Of a DNA stretch of 64,000 nucleotides, positions 1-9,596 are shown one piece after another. How positions within the stretch are numbered: the stretch's first letter is position 1; the number at the start of each line of letters is the position of its first letter. The position numbers and the translations under genes are program-made. Below the pieces are notes generated by a model. It had not been told where the DNA came from, searched no databases, and saw only the letters and a program-made list of their open reading frames with translations. Source of the DNA: Azolla caroliniana (Eukaryota > Polypodiophyta); NCBI GenBank assembly GCA_043228905.1, contig JBHGNT010000009.1:8184001-8248000 (forward strand). Reading direction: 5' to 3'.

Positions 1-160
1 CTGAAATTGTGATTGGTGAGGAGTCACATGGTAGGAGGCGCCCAAAGCCAAGAGCCAAGTGCTTGACTCTTCATTCATAAGCAAAACTTCTGATTTGATT
101 GAGTGTTCTATGAACAAAATTGTGATTGGTCATCCGTCAATACTTCGGCTGATGAGCCGA
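1..160 (-). pseudogene. Copia K protease fragment (relict)
   Basis: Read on the minus strand, bases 1-70 give a copia-type retropepsin start: a tryptophan, then a segment matching the usual W-(I/V)-(L/V/M)-D-S-G-A-S-x-H form but with the catalytic Asp changed to Ala and the following Ser to Leu, followed by Y-H-V-T-P-H. It is therefore catalytically dead. The fragment is cut by the window edge on the left and by insertion of element N on the right (target duplication at 160-163). The matching gag zinc knuckle of the same element lies beyond N at 4684-4725, same strand and correct order. Stops and a frame change lie between the two. Identification as copia is firm; family is not assigned. Confidence 0.7.
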
Positions 161-163
161 CGT

Positions 164-1129
164 TGTCGCGTGGCGCGTGACACACGTGCCAAACGTCGCA
201 ATGTGCGTGTCACATAGGCATGGACAAGCACTGGGCCTCTATCTGCTAGTGGTTATGGAGGAGAGGAATTAGCCATTTTAGGTTTATTGTCGGGTTGTTC
301 TTTGTTGTCGAAGATGCACCCAAACTAGAATCAGCGGTGCGGTGGATTGAAGTGCAGGCGACGGTAATGTGGTGGTGTGCAACGTTTAGCGGGCAACGAC
401 GACGGCGAAGGCGAAATGATCTTTGCTGGTGCTATTTCCTTCTTGACAAGAATTCCAGAGATAGAGTGAATGACCACACAAAATGAAATTGTAGTAGTTG
501 AAGTGACGCACTAATGTGGTTGTGTGTGTGTGTGAGAGAGAGAGACGGGAATTGAGGAAGTGTTTAAGGTAGATAGATAGGTGGATGGAAATTCCAATTC
601 CGGGTTTGAGAATCAAGACAAGTCACCTATAAGGTAAGTAGGTTTTTTTAATACTAAGATGTTGATTCAATACATAGCTTGATTGATGCCTCGATTCATC
701 CCCCCTTCTTTCTTTCTTATATAGATGCCCCCATGCACATGATGCATGTGAGGGTGTAAGACATGCATACAATGCATGTCAAGATGCATGCAATGCATGA
801 TTGCCATTTGGTGCTCATGCATCGCATGTGATGCATGATGACCATGTCCCTCATTCAAGCTCTAATGTATGAGCATTTACATGTAACAACTTAGCCTAAT
901 GGTAAGCCAATTGTCTCTTAACTTGGAGGTGCAAGATTCAAACCTAACTTGCACCCCATGGTATCCACGAAAATGTTACTAGGCCTTAGGGGTTCTCATT
1001 TCATTTATATTTACAACATGCTAACATACAAGTGTAACCATCGCCCCATTCATTCGTGTGCACATTGCACCTTCTCGATTTTCTCCGTTCCATGCGATTT
1101 TCACACCGTTGCCGAAAATCTTCACGACA
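164..1129 (-). repeat. Element N 3' LTR
   Basis: 966-bp LTR, TGTCG at one end and CGACA at the other, clearly homologous to 3632-4619 with scattered substitutions and a roughly 31-bp indel near 885. On the minus strand it has a TATA box (plus 716-725), and directly upstream of it a roughly 115-bp cluster of CATGCA/GATGCATG motifs (731-848). A tRNA-like segment with A-box and B-box-like motifs lies at 886-960 on the plus strand. A (TG)n(AG)n microsatellite lies at 521-545. The visible divergence between the two LTRs suggests an older insertion than gypsy A, B or copia I. Confidence 0.88.
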
Positions 1130-1165
1130 TCCACCCCCACCAAACCGTATGTCCTCCGGTACGTG
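1130..1165 (-). other. Element N polypurine tract and conserved upstream block
   Basis: Immediately inside the 3' LTR the minus strand reads GGTGGGGGTGGA, a polypurine tract for plus-strand priming. Upstream of it the minus strand holds a CCGGAGGA core preceded by GGCACGTA. The same arrangement precedes the polypurine tracts of gypsy B (9597-9640) and gypsy C (57120-57158), which is unusual conservation for non-coding sequence. It supports common descent of the three elements or selection on the 3' priming region. Confidence 0.75.
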
Positions 1166-1517
1166 CCAAGAAGGGAATGTGAGATTTCGGCTACGTTGAA
1201 CAATCAATTTCCTCCATGTCCTCGTTGACCTTGCTCACGTTTGCAAGTTTAGACTTCATTGTAAAGGACCCTCAACTTGTCTTTTATTGAAGATCTTTTC
1301 GCCGTAATGGGTATGGCCAACCTCGATCTGTCTAGCTCCATGAGGTGGTCGGTGGCGTTGTCATTGGCATGTGTCACCTTCTTGCGAACTTCGTTGTCGT
1401 TTTGTGTTGGTTTTCAAGGTTGTTGTTGTAGACCAATACCCAACCTCCTTCGATCTTCTTGGGGTGCAGTCGATGCGTCTTGTCGAACCGAATCCAAAAA
1501 CTGGATGCTTCTTCTTA

Positions 1518-3597
1518 TTAGCCAATCTTTTTCTTTGAGATTGGAGATGGAAATGTTGGCAATACAACCTCTTTGTTTAGTTGGACATCCCACCATCTCG
1601 ATGCATCTTTCCCTTCCTTCTTGTGGGTAGTCCTCATAATCATTTCTTTACTTTCTTCTTCATAAGTAATAACCATCCATTTTACCACAACATCATCTTC
1701 TTCAATAAAAACCTCAATGTTAATTATACTTACATCATTATTATAGTCATCCTTTGAGTTAACAACATCTTTAGTCACCGAATTATTTATCACGAGATAA
1801 CCATCATATTCAATATCATCTACCCTAAACTCATCCTTCCTGCACACTCACAACACCAACATTATCATCATACACATCCCAAACCATCATAACATTTTCT
1901 AGATTATCCTCAATCTTATCAACCTTAATCCCATCCTTCCCACACATACTCACAACATCAACGTCAACATTATACACATCCCAAATAACATTTTCTAGAT
2001 TTTCCTTACTTATACCCTTGTGTTCATTAAGTAACCCTACATCTTTATGGACATATTTTTGTAGAACGTTCTCATCATCACAAATCCCTATTCTATTTTC
2101 ATAATGGATATCCTCATGAATATCACCATTTAATTTAGTGAAACTCTTATAAAATCTATCCCGAAGAAAACCAAGGCAACCTAAAACACACAATTCCTCT
2201 TCGTCACTCTCACCTTCATCATTACCCTTATCATAACCATATCCACAGAAAGTGCACAACTTTTTATCATCATAACCCTCATTCTTCTCTTGGCACTCAC
2301 TCTCACCATCAATAGTAAACTCTCTCTTACTATCATCAAGCCCTAAATCATGTGTATCGTTATTATCGTCACTGTCATCACATTTAAATGTAAAGTTTTC
2401 GTCTCTTCCTAACTTCTCCTCTTGTTTGAGGCCCTCATTAAACCTATCAGACTCGTCATCACAATTTAAACCATGAGAGTCTAGATTCCAACTTCTCTGA
2501 CCATCATGACTTTCGAGTGTAGCACAAACATGAAGAGCTCGGCCTTGATTTCTCCTCTTGAGTTTATAGTAATCTTTGCCACGATCATAACCTTGTAGAT
2601 CTCGAGCACTCTTTGTGAGCTTGTAATGATCTTTGTCTTTATCATAACCGTGTAGATCTTGATCTTTCTCCTCAAGCCCACGTTCTTTGTCACATATCTC
2701 TTCATGACTGCATCCTTGAGTATCTTGGTCTTTCCCCTCTAGCCCACTTTCATCACCGCATGTCCCTTCATGATCTCATCCTTCTCGATCTTCCCTCTTG
2801 AACCCACATTTTTCATTGCATCTCTCTTCATTATTGTATCCTTCTTCAGTCCATCTCTCTCTTCTCTTGAGTTTGCAATGATCTTCATGATGACAATCAC
2901 AACCGCTCCCTTCAAGATTGTGTTCTTCGTCACATGTTTCTCTTTTGTCGAGTTTGCAACAATCCTCGTAATGACCATAGGCATGTCGATCTCTCTTGTC
3001 AATCCCACGTTCTTCTTCATGAACACATCCTTGAATATCTCGTTCTTCCATTTTGAGCCCTTGTTCTTCATCGCATGTCTCTTCACAATCACATCCTCGA
3101 ATATCTTGATCTTTTGTGTTGATCCCACGTTCTTTGTCGTATGTCTCTTCATGATCATGTCCTCGAATATCCTGATCTTCCCTCTTGAGCCCATGTTCTT
3201 CATCGTGTCTCTCTTCACAACCGCATCCTCGAATATGTCCATCTTTCCTTACGAGCCCACATTCTTCGTTGAAAGTCTCTTCATGACAATAATCGCAATC
3301 ATCTCGATCGTCTTCGTCTTCGTCATCGTTGAGTAAACCATGAAAAGGTTGAGGCCCGAATCTTGACGTCATAACTGCTTCATACCAATCTGGAACTTCT
3401 TGATATAGTCTTTCGACTTTCCTTGCCAGCTTGAGATACTCCATCGCTCTATCCTTATGATCACGCAACAACATTTCGATGGCCTTCCTTACAAATGGAA
3501 GGATTACGAGCCTTGCACCACCTTCTATTCTAATCGACTCCTCTAAGTCGTAAGCAAGCAAGAACACATCCATCATTTGTGTTGCCTCCATTACCAC
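1518..3597 (-). pseudogene. Element N ORF: Cys/His-rich acidic repeat protein, function unknown
   Basis: From the ATG at 3597 the minus strand is open for 273 codons, meets one TGA (2776-2778), then stays open in the same frame to 1831. A one-base frame change near 1845 continues it to 1518, about 690 codons in all. The first ~95 residues look helical and non-repetitive. Residues ~100-360 are a tandem array of ~22-residue modules of the form D-I-R-G-C-x-H-E-E...D-E-E-x-G-L-K-x-x-D-Q. The TGA falls where the module expects Cys (TGC), so it looks like a point mutation. The C-terminal third is acidic and contains a second ~36-residue duplication. No retroviral domain is visible and I do not recognise the protein. 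The regular Cys/His spacing could be metal-binding, but that is inference. It starts close to the primer-binding site, where gag would normally sit. Confidence 0.7.
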
Positions 3598-3607
3598 CTT
3601 GTGTTGT

Positions 3608-3625
3608 TCACATCGGGTTCACCAA
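3608..3625 (-). other. Element N primer-binding site
   Basis: The minus strand reads TGGTGAACCCGATGTGAA, six bases inside the 5' LTR. It differs by one base from the primer-binding sites of gypsy B (15242-15259) and gypsy C (51481-51498). It is not the initiator-Met site used by the copias here; the tRNA was not identified. Confidence 0.8.
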
Positions 3626-3631
3626 ATAGAT

Positions 3632-4619
3632 GTCGTGTGGCGCATGACACACGTGCCAAACGTCGCAATGTGCGTGTCACACAGGCGTGGACAAACACCG
3701 GGCCTCTATCCGCTAGTGGTTATGGAGGAGATGAATTAACCGTTTTAGGTTTATTCTTGGGTTGTTCTTTGTTGTCGAAGACGTACCCGAACTAGAATCA
3801 GCGGTGCGGTGGATTGATGTGTAGGTGGCAGTAATGTGGTGGTGTGCAATGTTTAGCGGGCGACAACGACGACGAAATGATCTTTGCCGGTGCTATTTCC
3901 TTCTTGACGAGAATTCCAGAGATAGAGTGAATGACCACACAAAATGAAATTGTAGTAGCTGAAGTGACACACTAATGTGGTTGTGTGTGTGTGAGAGAGA
4001 GAGAGAGATGGGAATTGAGGAAGTGTTTAAGATAGATAGATAGATGGAAATTCCAATTCCGGGTTTGAGAATCAAGACAAGTCACCAATAAGATAAGTAG
4101 GTTTTTTTAATATTAAGATGTTGATTCAATACATAGCTTGATTGATGCCTCGATTCATCCCCCCTTCTTTCTTTCTTATATAGATGCCCCCATGCCTATG
4201 ATGCATGTGAGTGTGTCAGACATGCATACAATGCATGAGATGCATGCATTGCATGATTGCCATTTGGTGCTCATGCATCGCATGTGATCCATGATGACCA
4301 TGTACCTCATTCAAGATCTAATGTATGAGCATTTACATGTGAAAAATACAATGATGAAAATCTAACAAGTAACAACTTAGCCTAATGGTAAGCCAATTGG
4401 GTCTTAACTTGGAGGTGCAAGGTTCAAACCTTACTTGCACCCCTTGGTATGCACGAAAATGTTACTAGGCCTTAGGGGTTCTCATTTCAAAAATTTATAT
4501 TTACAACATGCTAAAGTATGAGTGTAACCATCGCCCCATTCATTCGTGTGCACATTGCACCTTCTCGATTTTCTCTGTTCCATGCGATTTTCACATTGTT
4601 GCCGAAAATCTTCACGACA
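3632..4619 (-). repeat. Element N 5' LTR
   Basis: 988-bp partner of the LTR at 164-1129, with the same TGTCG/CGACA ends. The minus-strand TATA box is at about 4175-4183 with the CATGC motif cluster just upstream (4190-4305). The plus-strand tRNA-like segment is at 4370-4445. It is longer than its partner mainly because of ~31 bp before the tRNA-like segment. Target duplication ACGT follows at 4620-4623. Confidence 0.88.
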
Positions 4620-4623
4620 ACGT

Positions 4624-5020
4624 AGCTGATCTCCTCTTGTGATCGGCTCTCTGAGCCTTATTGTTTCTAGCTTTGAGGGCACAGCAATCGGCCTTGATAT
4701 GTCCGGGTTTCCTGCAATAATTGCATGTTCCATTATCCAAAGACTTGCTCTAGCTTCGTGTATTAGTCGATTGTTGGGAAGAGCTTCTTCCTCAACTGTT
4801 TGGTCAATCGGCCAAACCTCGTACTATGTAGGTGTCACTGGTTGAATCGTGTACAAATGATTTCCTCTGAATAGCTTCCATTAGGAGAGTGTGTGACTTC
4901 GGAGTACTTCACGACGACAAACGACGCGTTGCACACAATTGTGACGAAAGTTTCCCACTATCGAAAACATGGCAACAGTCATGTCAAGATTTGAACTCTT
5001 TACCTCCTGTATATAGTCAA
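4624..5020 (-). pseudogene. Copia K gag C-terminal region with zinc knuckle (relict)
   Basis: The minus strand encodes a classic CX2CX4HX4C knuckle (CNYCRKPGHIKADC, 4684-4725), preceded by an Arg/Ser-rich stretch and, towards 5020, a segment resembling the W-E-T-F...L-K-Y-S-E-V...E-A-I-Q-R-K part of copia gag. Several stops and frame changes break it. It belongs with the protease scrap at 1-160 and the gag N-terminus at 16894-17254: same strand, consistent order, separated by the N and gypsy A insertions. Confidence 0.72.
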
Positions 5021-5420
5021 GTGTTGTGTTTTAACCAACACATCCAAATATATGATCATGTTTTATATATCTTAATAGATTATTAGTAGATTATCGATTT
5101 CAAGTCCTAGGAGTTTTTAGAAAGTTCTAGAACTAGAAGGTTCTAGAGGGTTCTAGAATATTCTCTCGAATAATATCCAAAATATTCTAAAGCATGTACT
5201 TCGACTCGAAGTATAAATACTTGTAACCTCCTTGGTCCCTTTCAAGGGATTCAACGCCAGTCATTGACACATCAATCTAGTATTATTGTTTAGCCCCATC
5301 TTCTCTCCTTGATTTACATCACTGACTTTATGCTCTTGTATTGTTCCTAGCGTCTTAAGTTCCTCATCTCATCGCTCCCAACTTCTCAAGTTTCTATCCT
5401 CATCATGTCAAGTTCCACGT
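5021..5420 (+). other. Unresolved AT-rich, LTR-like segment
   Basis: No coding signal. A plus-strand TATA-like GTATAAATAC (about 5210-5219) is followed by pyrimidine-rich sequence, as in the R-U5 part of an LTR. A set of GTTCTAGA-type repeats lies at 5120-5165. The segment sits exactly where the first ~220 bp of gypsy A's 5' LTR should be, so a deletion or replacement removed that part. No second copy or target duplication was found. Confidence 0.3.
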
Positions 5421-5926
5421 TAAATATGGGTTAGAAATCTTGTAAAGAGATCTATCTATAGCTTTTTAAATCACTAAATTTGGAGCTCTGATGAGGGAGA
5501 TATGACAATTAGAAGGTCGTTGGAACTTAGCTAAAAATAGGAGATAAAAAGCTTCTAAAAATAGCGTGAACGAGGAAGAAGAAGGAAATTATAATAGAGA
5601 AGGGGTCCTAATAGAGGAAGGGAGTCTTAGGAAGAGGTATCTTAGTGGAAGAAGATGGTTCTTAGTAGTGGGTTTGAGTGATGGGTAGTAAGAAGGTCTT
5701 TGGTTTTTAAGTTCATTGTGGAGTTTATCCTCTTTGTATTGACTTGAAGTGGAATATTATAACATTCTTATCTCTTTCTCATCTTCCCTACCTTTTATCT
5801 TAACTTCTTGAGTTTTCCTCTCTAAATCGTAGTTACCTAATCTATTATAATTCACAACTCCATCTAATTGGTTTGATCAAGCCCTCATATTAAGTACGAC
5901 TATCATCGGTCTTATACACCCTATCA
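5421..5926 (+). repeat. Gypsy A 5' LTR (5'-truncated)
   Basis: Aligns without net indel to 16388-16893 (constant offset 10967) with only a few substitutions over ~506 bp, so the pair is young. The ~220 bp that begin the right-hand copy are absent here; the sequence to the left is unrelated. It ends CTATCA three bases before the primer-binding site. Confidence 0.85.
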
Positions 5927-5929
5927 TTT

Positions 5930-5946
5930 TGGTGCTCTAGGGAGGG
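5930..5946 (+). other. Gypsy A primer-binding site
   Basis: TGGTGCTCTAGGGAGGG, three bases after the LTR end. Gypsy P has the related TGGCACTCCAGGGAGGA at the same place (62539-62555). This is neither the initiator-Met type nor the B/C/N type; the tRNA is not identified. Confidence 0.6.
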
Positions 5947-6017
5947 CCGATCTTTTCCATATAGGAGGGAGAACTTATCCTTTCTTTGTGTTACTATACT
6001 ACATTAACTTAGCAGCT

Positions 6018-7050
6018 ATGCAGTTTGCGTTTTCGGGTGAAACAACACAAGATGTTGGTGCCTTTTTGGCATCCTTTGAGCATCATGCCATCATGCCATC
6101 TCTATTGGACGCGTCACCGACAATGAAAAGTTGCCCTTGTTGGTAGCTACATTCTATGGTCAAGCTCGAGATTGGTATGACTCTCTTCCACCAAACGAAC
6201 AAGGAGAATATCAATTGTTGGTACACCAGCTTCGTTCTAGATACATTCCACAGCGAAATGAAATGGAAGTAGGAGAGGAGCTTTTTCGACTAAAGATGGA
6301 ATCACCTTTTAGTTTCATATAGTATGAAAGAAATTTCAAGGATTTGTGGACAATGTGGATTCGTCTTCATGGTGGCATTGAAGACGAGTGGTTTAAGATG
6401 GAACGATTCAAGATGGGCCTTGACATGCATTTCCGTTTGGAGGCAAGCTTGAAGAATCCAACAACTTTTCAAGCTCTTCTCCAAGTTTGTCAAGGTTATG
6501 ATCGACAGGTGAAGATGATGAGTTCCATGGGGTACCCCAAAATGACGGCTTTGGGTGCAAATTTGATGCCTCGTGCCAACTTTCAAGCCTCATCTTCAAT
6601 TGTGCATAGTGGACAAGTGTTTTCAAATGTGTGTACCACCAAAACAACAAACCCAACAAGTATATCTCAAGAAGTGGAACAAGTGAAGAGTGAACAAGAT
6701 ACAATGGCATTGGTGAATCGACGCTTTGATGAAGTGATGGCCCACTTGTGAGAATCCCAAGAAATTCACAACTCTATTCCCGATGGTGGTGGCTGTAGAG
6801 GGCATCAAGGTGTAATTTGTTATTCTTTTCAAGAGGAGGGACACATCTCAACAAGATGTCCTCATCAACAACAAAGAGGCATGGGAAGAGGCATGTATCA
6901 AGTGCAACGGAATGGACAACGAGCTATCAACAATGGAGTCGAAGGAGGTGAATCCATAACACTTCCTATGACTCAGGTTCCTACAATTCCTCATAATGTG
7001 AATCTTCTTAATTTTATTGATGATAGTGATAGTGCTTGTGAAGTAGCCCT
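6018..7050 (+). pseudogene. Gypsy A gag (broken)
   Basis: Starts at ATG 6018, shortly after the primer-binding site. The N-terminus has F-A-F-S-G and D-V-G-A-F-L-A-S-F-E, then a frame change near 6095. From about 6131 come the retrotransposon-gag core L-P-L-L-V-A-T-F-Y-G-Q-A-R-D-W-Y, a stop at ~6320, and the D-E-W-F-K-M-E-R-F-K-M-G block. A zinc-knuckle-like CX2?X4HX4C is at about 6818-6860 with the second Cys replaced by Phe. The protein aligns through its length with gypsy P gag (62604-63535), which keeps the Cys. Capsid/nucleocapsid role is known for the family. At least three lesions make it non-functional. Confidence 0.72.
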
Positions 7051-8822
7051 GTGAAAAGTGCAAGAGCCTTGCAAAAGGAGAAAGAAGTTGATGGAGAATC
7101 TAGTGCCTCGAGAGAAAAGAAGAAGTCTAAGGAGAATGAGGAAGAGGAGAAATTGAGAAGGAGACACTCCAAAAGGAAGATAAAGATGGAGGATATTCCT
7201 ATGGGAGAAGGTGTAGAAGCTTTCAATTTGAAACATGAGTTGATATCAAGTGAACCAAGGATAACATGGCCACAACTTCTCCAATTATCTCCCACATTAC
7301 AAAAGGAGTGGGGGAGGCTTGTGAGTATTTGCAAAAGTCAAAAGATTGTGCATTACGTGGGGATCATGCGAGTAGAAGATCAAAAGGACATACGTCCAAC
7401 CATCCCAGTCTCCATCAAAGGGTTTCATGTTGGGAGACAGGTCCCTCCGGATGGGAAGGGAGAAGAACAGTGTTGATTGGCAAAGGCCGATAGGCCGAGG
7501 CCGAAACCGGATGATGAGTACCCGACTACGGAGAGCCGGATGGTGCAGACCTGGTGAGAACTGGATGACGAGTACCCGGCCACGGAGAGCCGGATGGTGC
7601 AGACCCGGTGAGAACCAGATGACGAGTACCCGACTATGGAGAGACGGATGGTGCAGACCCGGTGAGAACCGGATGAAGAGACATATTTGTAAATATGTTT
7701 CTAAGAGTCCATCGTGGCTATATTTGTAAATAGCCGAAAAGTCATATTAGTATAAATATGACTTAGGGCAAATTTATGAATAGGGTGTGGTTGTCATTCT
7801 TGTTGGCGCAAGATTAGAGCGCGCAACTGTGTACAATGAGAGTGAGAGAGAGGAAGAGGTCATTGCCTCTGATTGTAACCGCCACCTGTGGCGAAGATAG
7901 CAAGCTCGAGGTCGTGGCCTCAGTGCTTTCTTATTGTACATTCTGACATAGTGATAGTTTGCGGTCTGTGGGCTGCCGTGGTTTTTCCCGAGTTTTGGGT
8001 TTTCCACGTAAACATCCTGTGTACTCTTCTCTTCACTGTGTCGTGCATTCATTCCTGTTTTTTTGTGTATGATTCTAAGCTCGGTTGTGGCCGAGCGTTG
8101 CGCATAGGGGACGTGTAGTTCTTGGCATTTCACATCAACGATGCCTTGGTTGATAGTGGTGCTAGGGTAAGCTCGATTTCTGAATTTGTAGTAAACAAAG
8201 TGGGAATTCCTATTCGTAGGTCATCTTCAACAAGGGTGGTTGTAGTAGAGAGTGGAGTGGTACATTGCACAAGCATAGTGGAGGATGTGTTCATCAAGTG
8301 TTTTGGGATAAGAGGAGAAGCTTGCAACAAATACCACATCAACTTGAAGGAAAGTGTATCAATTTCCCCAAAGCTTCGGCAATTGAGTGTTGAACAAAAG
8401 GAAGAATTTATCCAAGAGTTCAACGCATGGTTACAAGAAAGTTCCAATTATAAGATGGAAGATTTGAAGTGTGTCACCTATAGTTTTGGTTCCAAAGAAG
8501 AATGAGATCAATTTCAAACCCTTGAATGATTCGACCAAACAAGATCAAATTTCACTTCCTTTCCGAGATGAGATTGTAGATCAAATGGTCATTTATACAA
8601 AACAAGGTAGTGTGGACAATGTGTTGTGCCAAGAAGATGTGGATGATTCAAAGATCAATGTAATTCAAAAGATGATCATTCCAACAAGTCTCGAAGCTTT
8701 GAAGGTATTTGTGCAAAAGGTTTGCTTGCTCGAAAGATTCATTCATATGTTGACATGCTTACGTCTATCAAGAGTTATCTATCCCATGGCCCTACTTGTG
8801 TATGGAGAGTTGACAAAGACAT
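7051..8822 (+). pseudogene. Gypsy A protease and RT remnant, split by a solo LTR
   Basis: A Lys/Glu-rich linker (7051-7250) leads to a conserved W-P-Q-L-L-Q-L-S-P block, then D-I-R-P-T-I-P-V-S-I-K-G ending at the solo LTR. The frame resumes at 8128 with A-L-V-D-S-G-A, the retropepsin active site (Asp intact). Removing the solo LTR and one target duplication leaves the frame continuous. Beyond 8471 are short RT-like pieces (V-P-K-K-N, L-P-F-R-D-E-I) and an RNase-H-linker-like K-I-N-V-I-Q-K-M-I-I-P, showing that most of RT is deleted. 8823-8892 is unassigned before gypsy B. Confidence 0.65.
7428..8127 (+). mobile_element. Solo LTR of the copia G family
   Basis: 700 bp beginning TGTTGGGAGACAGGTCCCTC and ending TTCTTGGCA, flanked by a perfect 5-bp duplication TTTCA (7423-7427, 8128-8132). 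It is the same LTR as those of copia G (40018-40894, 44709-45670) in the opposite orientation. It carries three ~54-bp minisatellite units (7504-7675), against six and about 7.5 in copia G, and the same palindromic TATA region (7741-7762). It lies inside the gypsy A protease region, so it postdates A. It arose by LTR-LTR recombination that removed the internal part. Confidence 0.9.
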
Positions 8823-8892
8823 AATAACTGTAGTAACCTCTTTCTTTTTGTTGACAAGGAAAAAGATGGTGATGGTAATTGTCAATGTGCGT

Positions 8893-9596
8893 TGTCGTGC
8901 CCTTCGGCTCCGGATCGTTGCGTGAGTCGGGTGGGAACCGCCGAGGTTTTTGACTAGGAGGAAGAGGAATACAACTTAAGGCTAGTTATGAATAGTGGAC
9001 AGAGAAGTAAGATAGCAATCTCGTGAATCCCACGAGTTTAGTGTAATTAAAACAATATTTAGATTATAAGAGCAATTAGATGGCAAAATTCGTGAATCCC
9101 ACGAATATATTAGATTGATCAATCCTTGTATATTAATCAACAACCATATACATATTTCTCTCCTCCTTATATAAAGATGGAAGAGGCTAAGCATGGCTTC
9201 ATGCTTTTTCACCTAAAGTGTCCATGCACACTAAATGTGCATGTGATGTTTTGTCATTTCCTAAATATAGGGCTCATGCACGCTAGATGTGCATGAGTCA
9301 CTTTTAATGTCACGTGTAAATAAAATATTCACACTCTAAAGAATACATGATTTTTACCTTTTAATAAAGGTATGTGTAAATAAAGGTCTTATACGTATTA
9401 AATCTATATTTATAACACTAAAGATAAGTTATTACAATGGTAAAGTTGGGGTTTATCTACATGGAGGTGCATGGTTTGAATCTTGCCCTATGCACGTGAT
9501 AAATTCTTTTGATATATTATTTATCTATTTATATGTATCTAAAATCGGATATATTATTTTATGGTTTTCACGTAGTGTGTGGAATACACTACGAAA
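8893..9596 (-). repeat. Gypsy B 3' LTR
   Basis: 704 bp, same length as 15264-15967. On the plus strand it begins TGTCGT and ends ACGAAA where the partner has ACGACA (one mutated terminal base). The minus-strand TATA box is at about 9165-9176, with CATGC/ATGCAC motifs directly upstream (9190-9300). A plus-strand tRNA-like segment (A-box AATGGTAAAG, B-box-like GGTTTGAATC) lies at 9426-9500. Confidence 0.92.

Larger units (their letters stand above)
164..4619 (-). mobile_element. Element N: non-autonomous LTR retrotransposon carrying a novel ORF
   Basis: Two direct repeats (164-1129 and 3632-4619) both begin TGTCG and end CGACA, flanked by a perfect 4-bp duplication ACGT (160-163 and 4620-4623). 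A primer-binding site lies just inside the right repeat and a polypurine tract just inside the left, so the element reads on the minus strand. The 2.5-kb interior has no gag, protease, reverse transcriptase or integrase. It holds one long, lightly damaged frame for a repetitive acidic Cys/His-rich protein. Termini, primer site and the block before the polypurine tract match gypsy B and C in this window, so it was probably mobilised by their proteins. It is inserted in the copia K relict. Confidence 0.88.

Noticed and set aside
886-960. Functional tRNA gene
   Set aside because: A- and B-box-like motifs are present but no cloverleaf acceptor pairing could be seen, and the segment recurs inside all N LTRs.
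2770-3336. 188-codon plus-strand ORF with hydrophobic, membrane-like repeats
   Set aside because: It is exactly antisense to the element N repeat ORF. The hydrophobicity is the complement of the acidic/basic codons on the other strand, and it has no promoter or homologous context.
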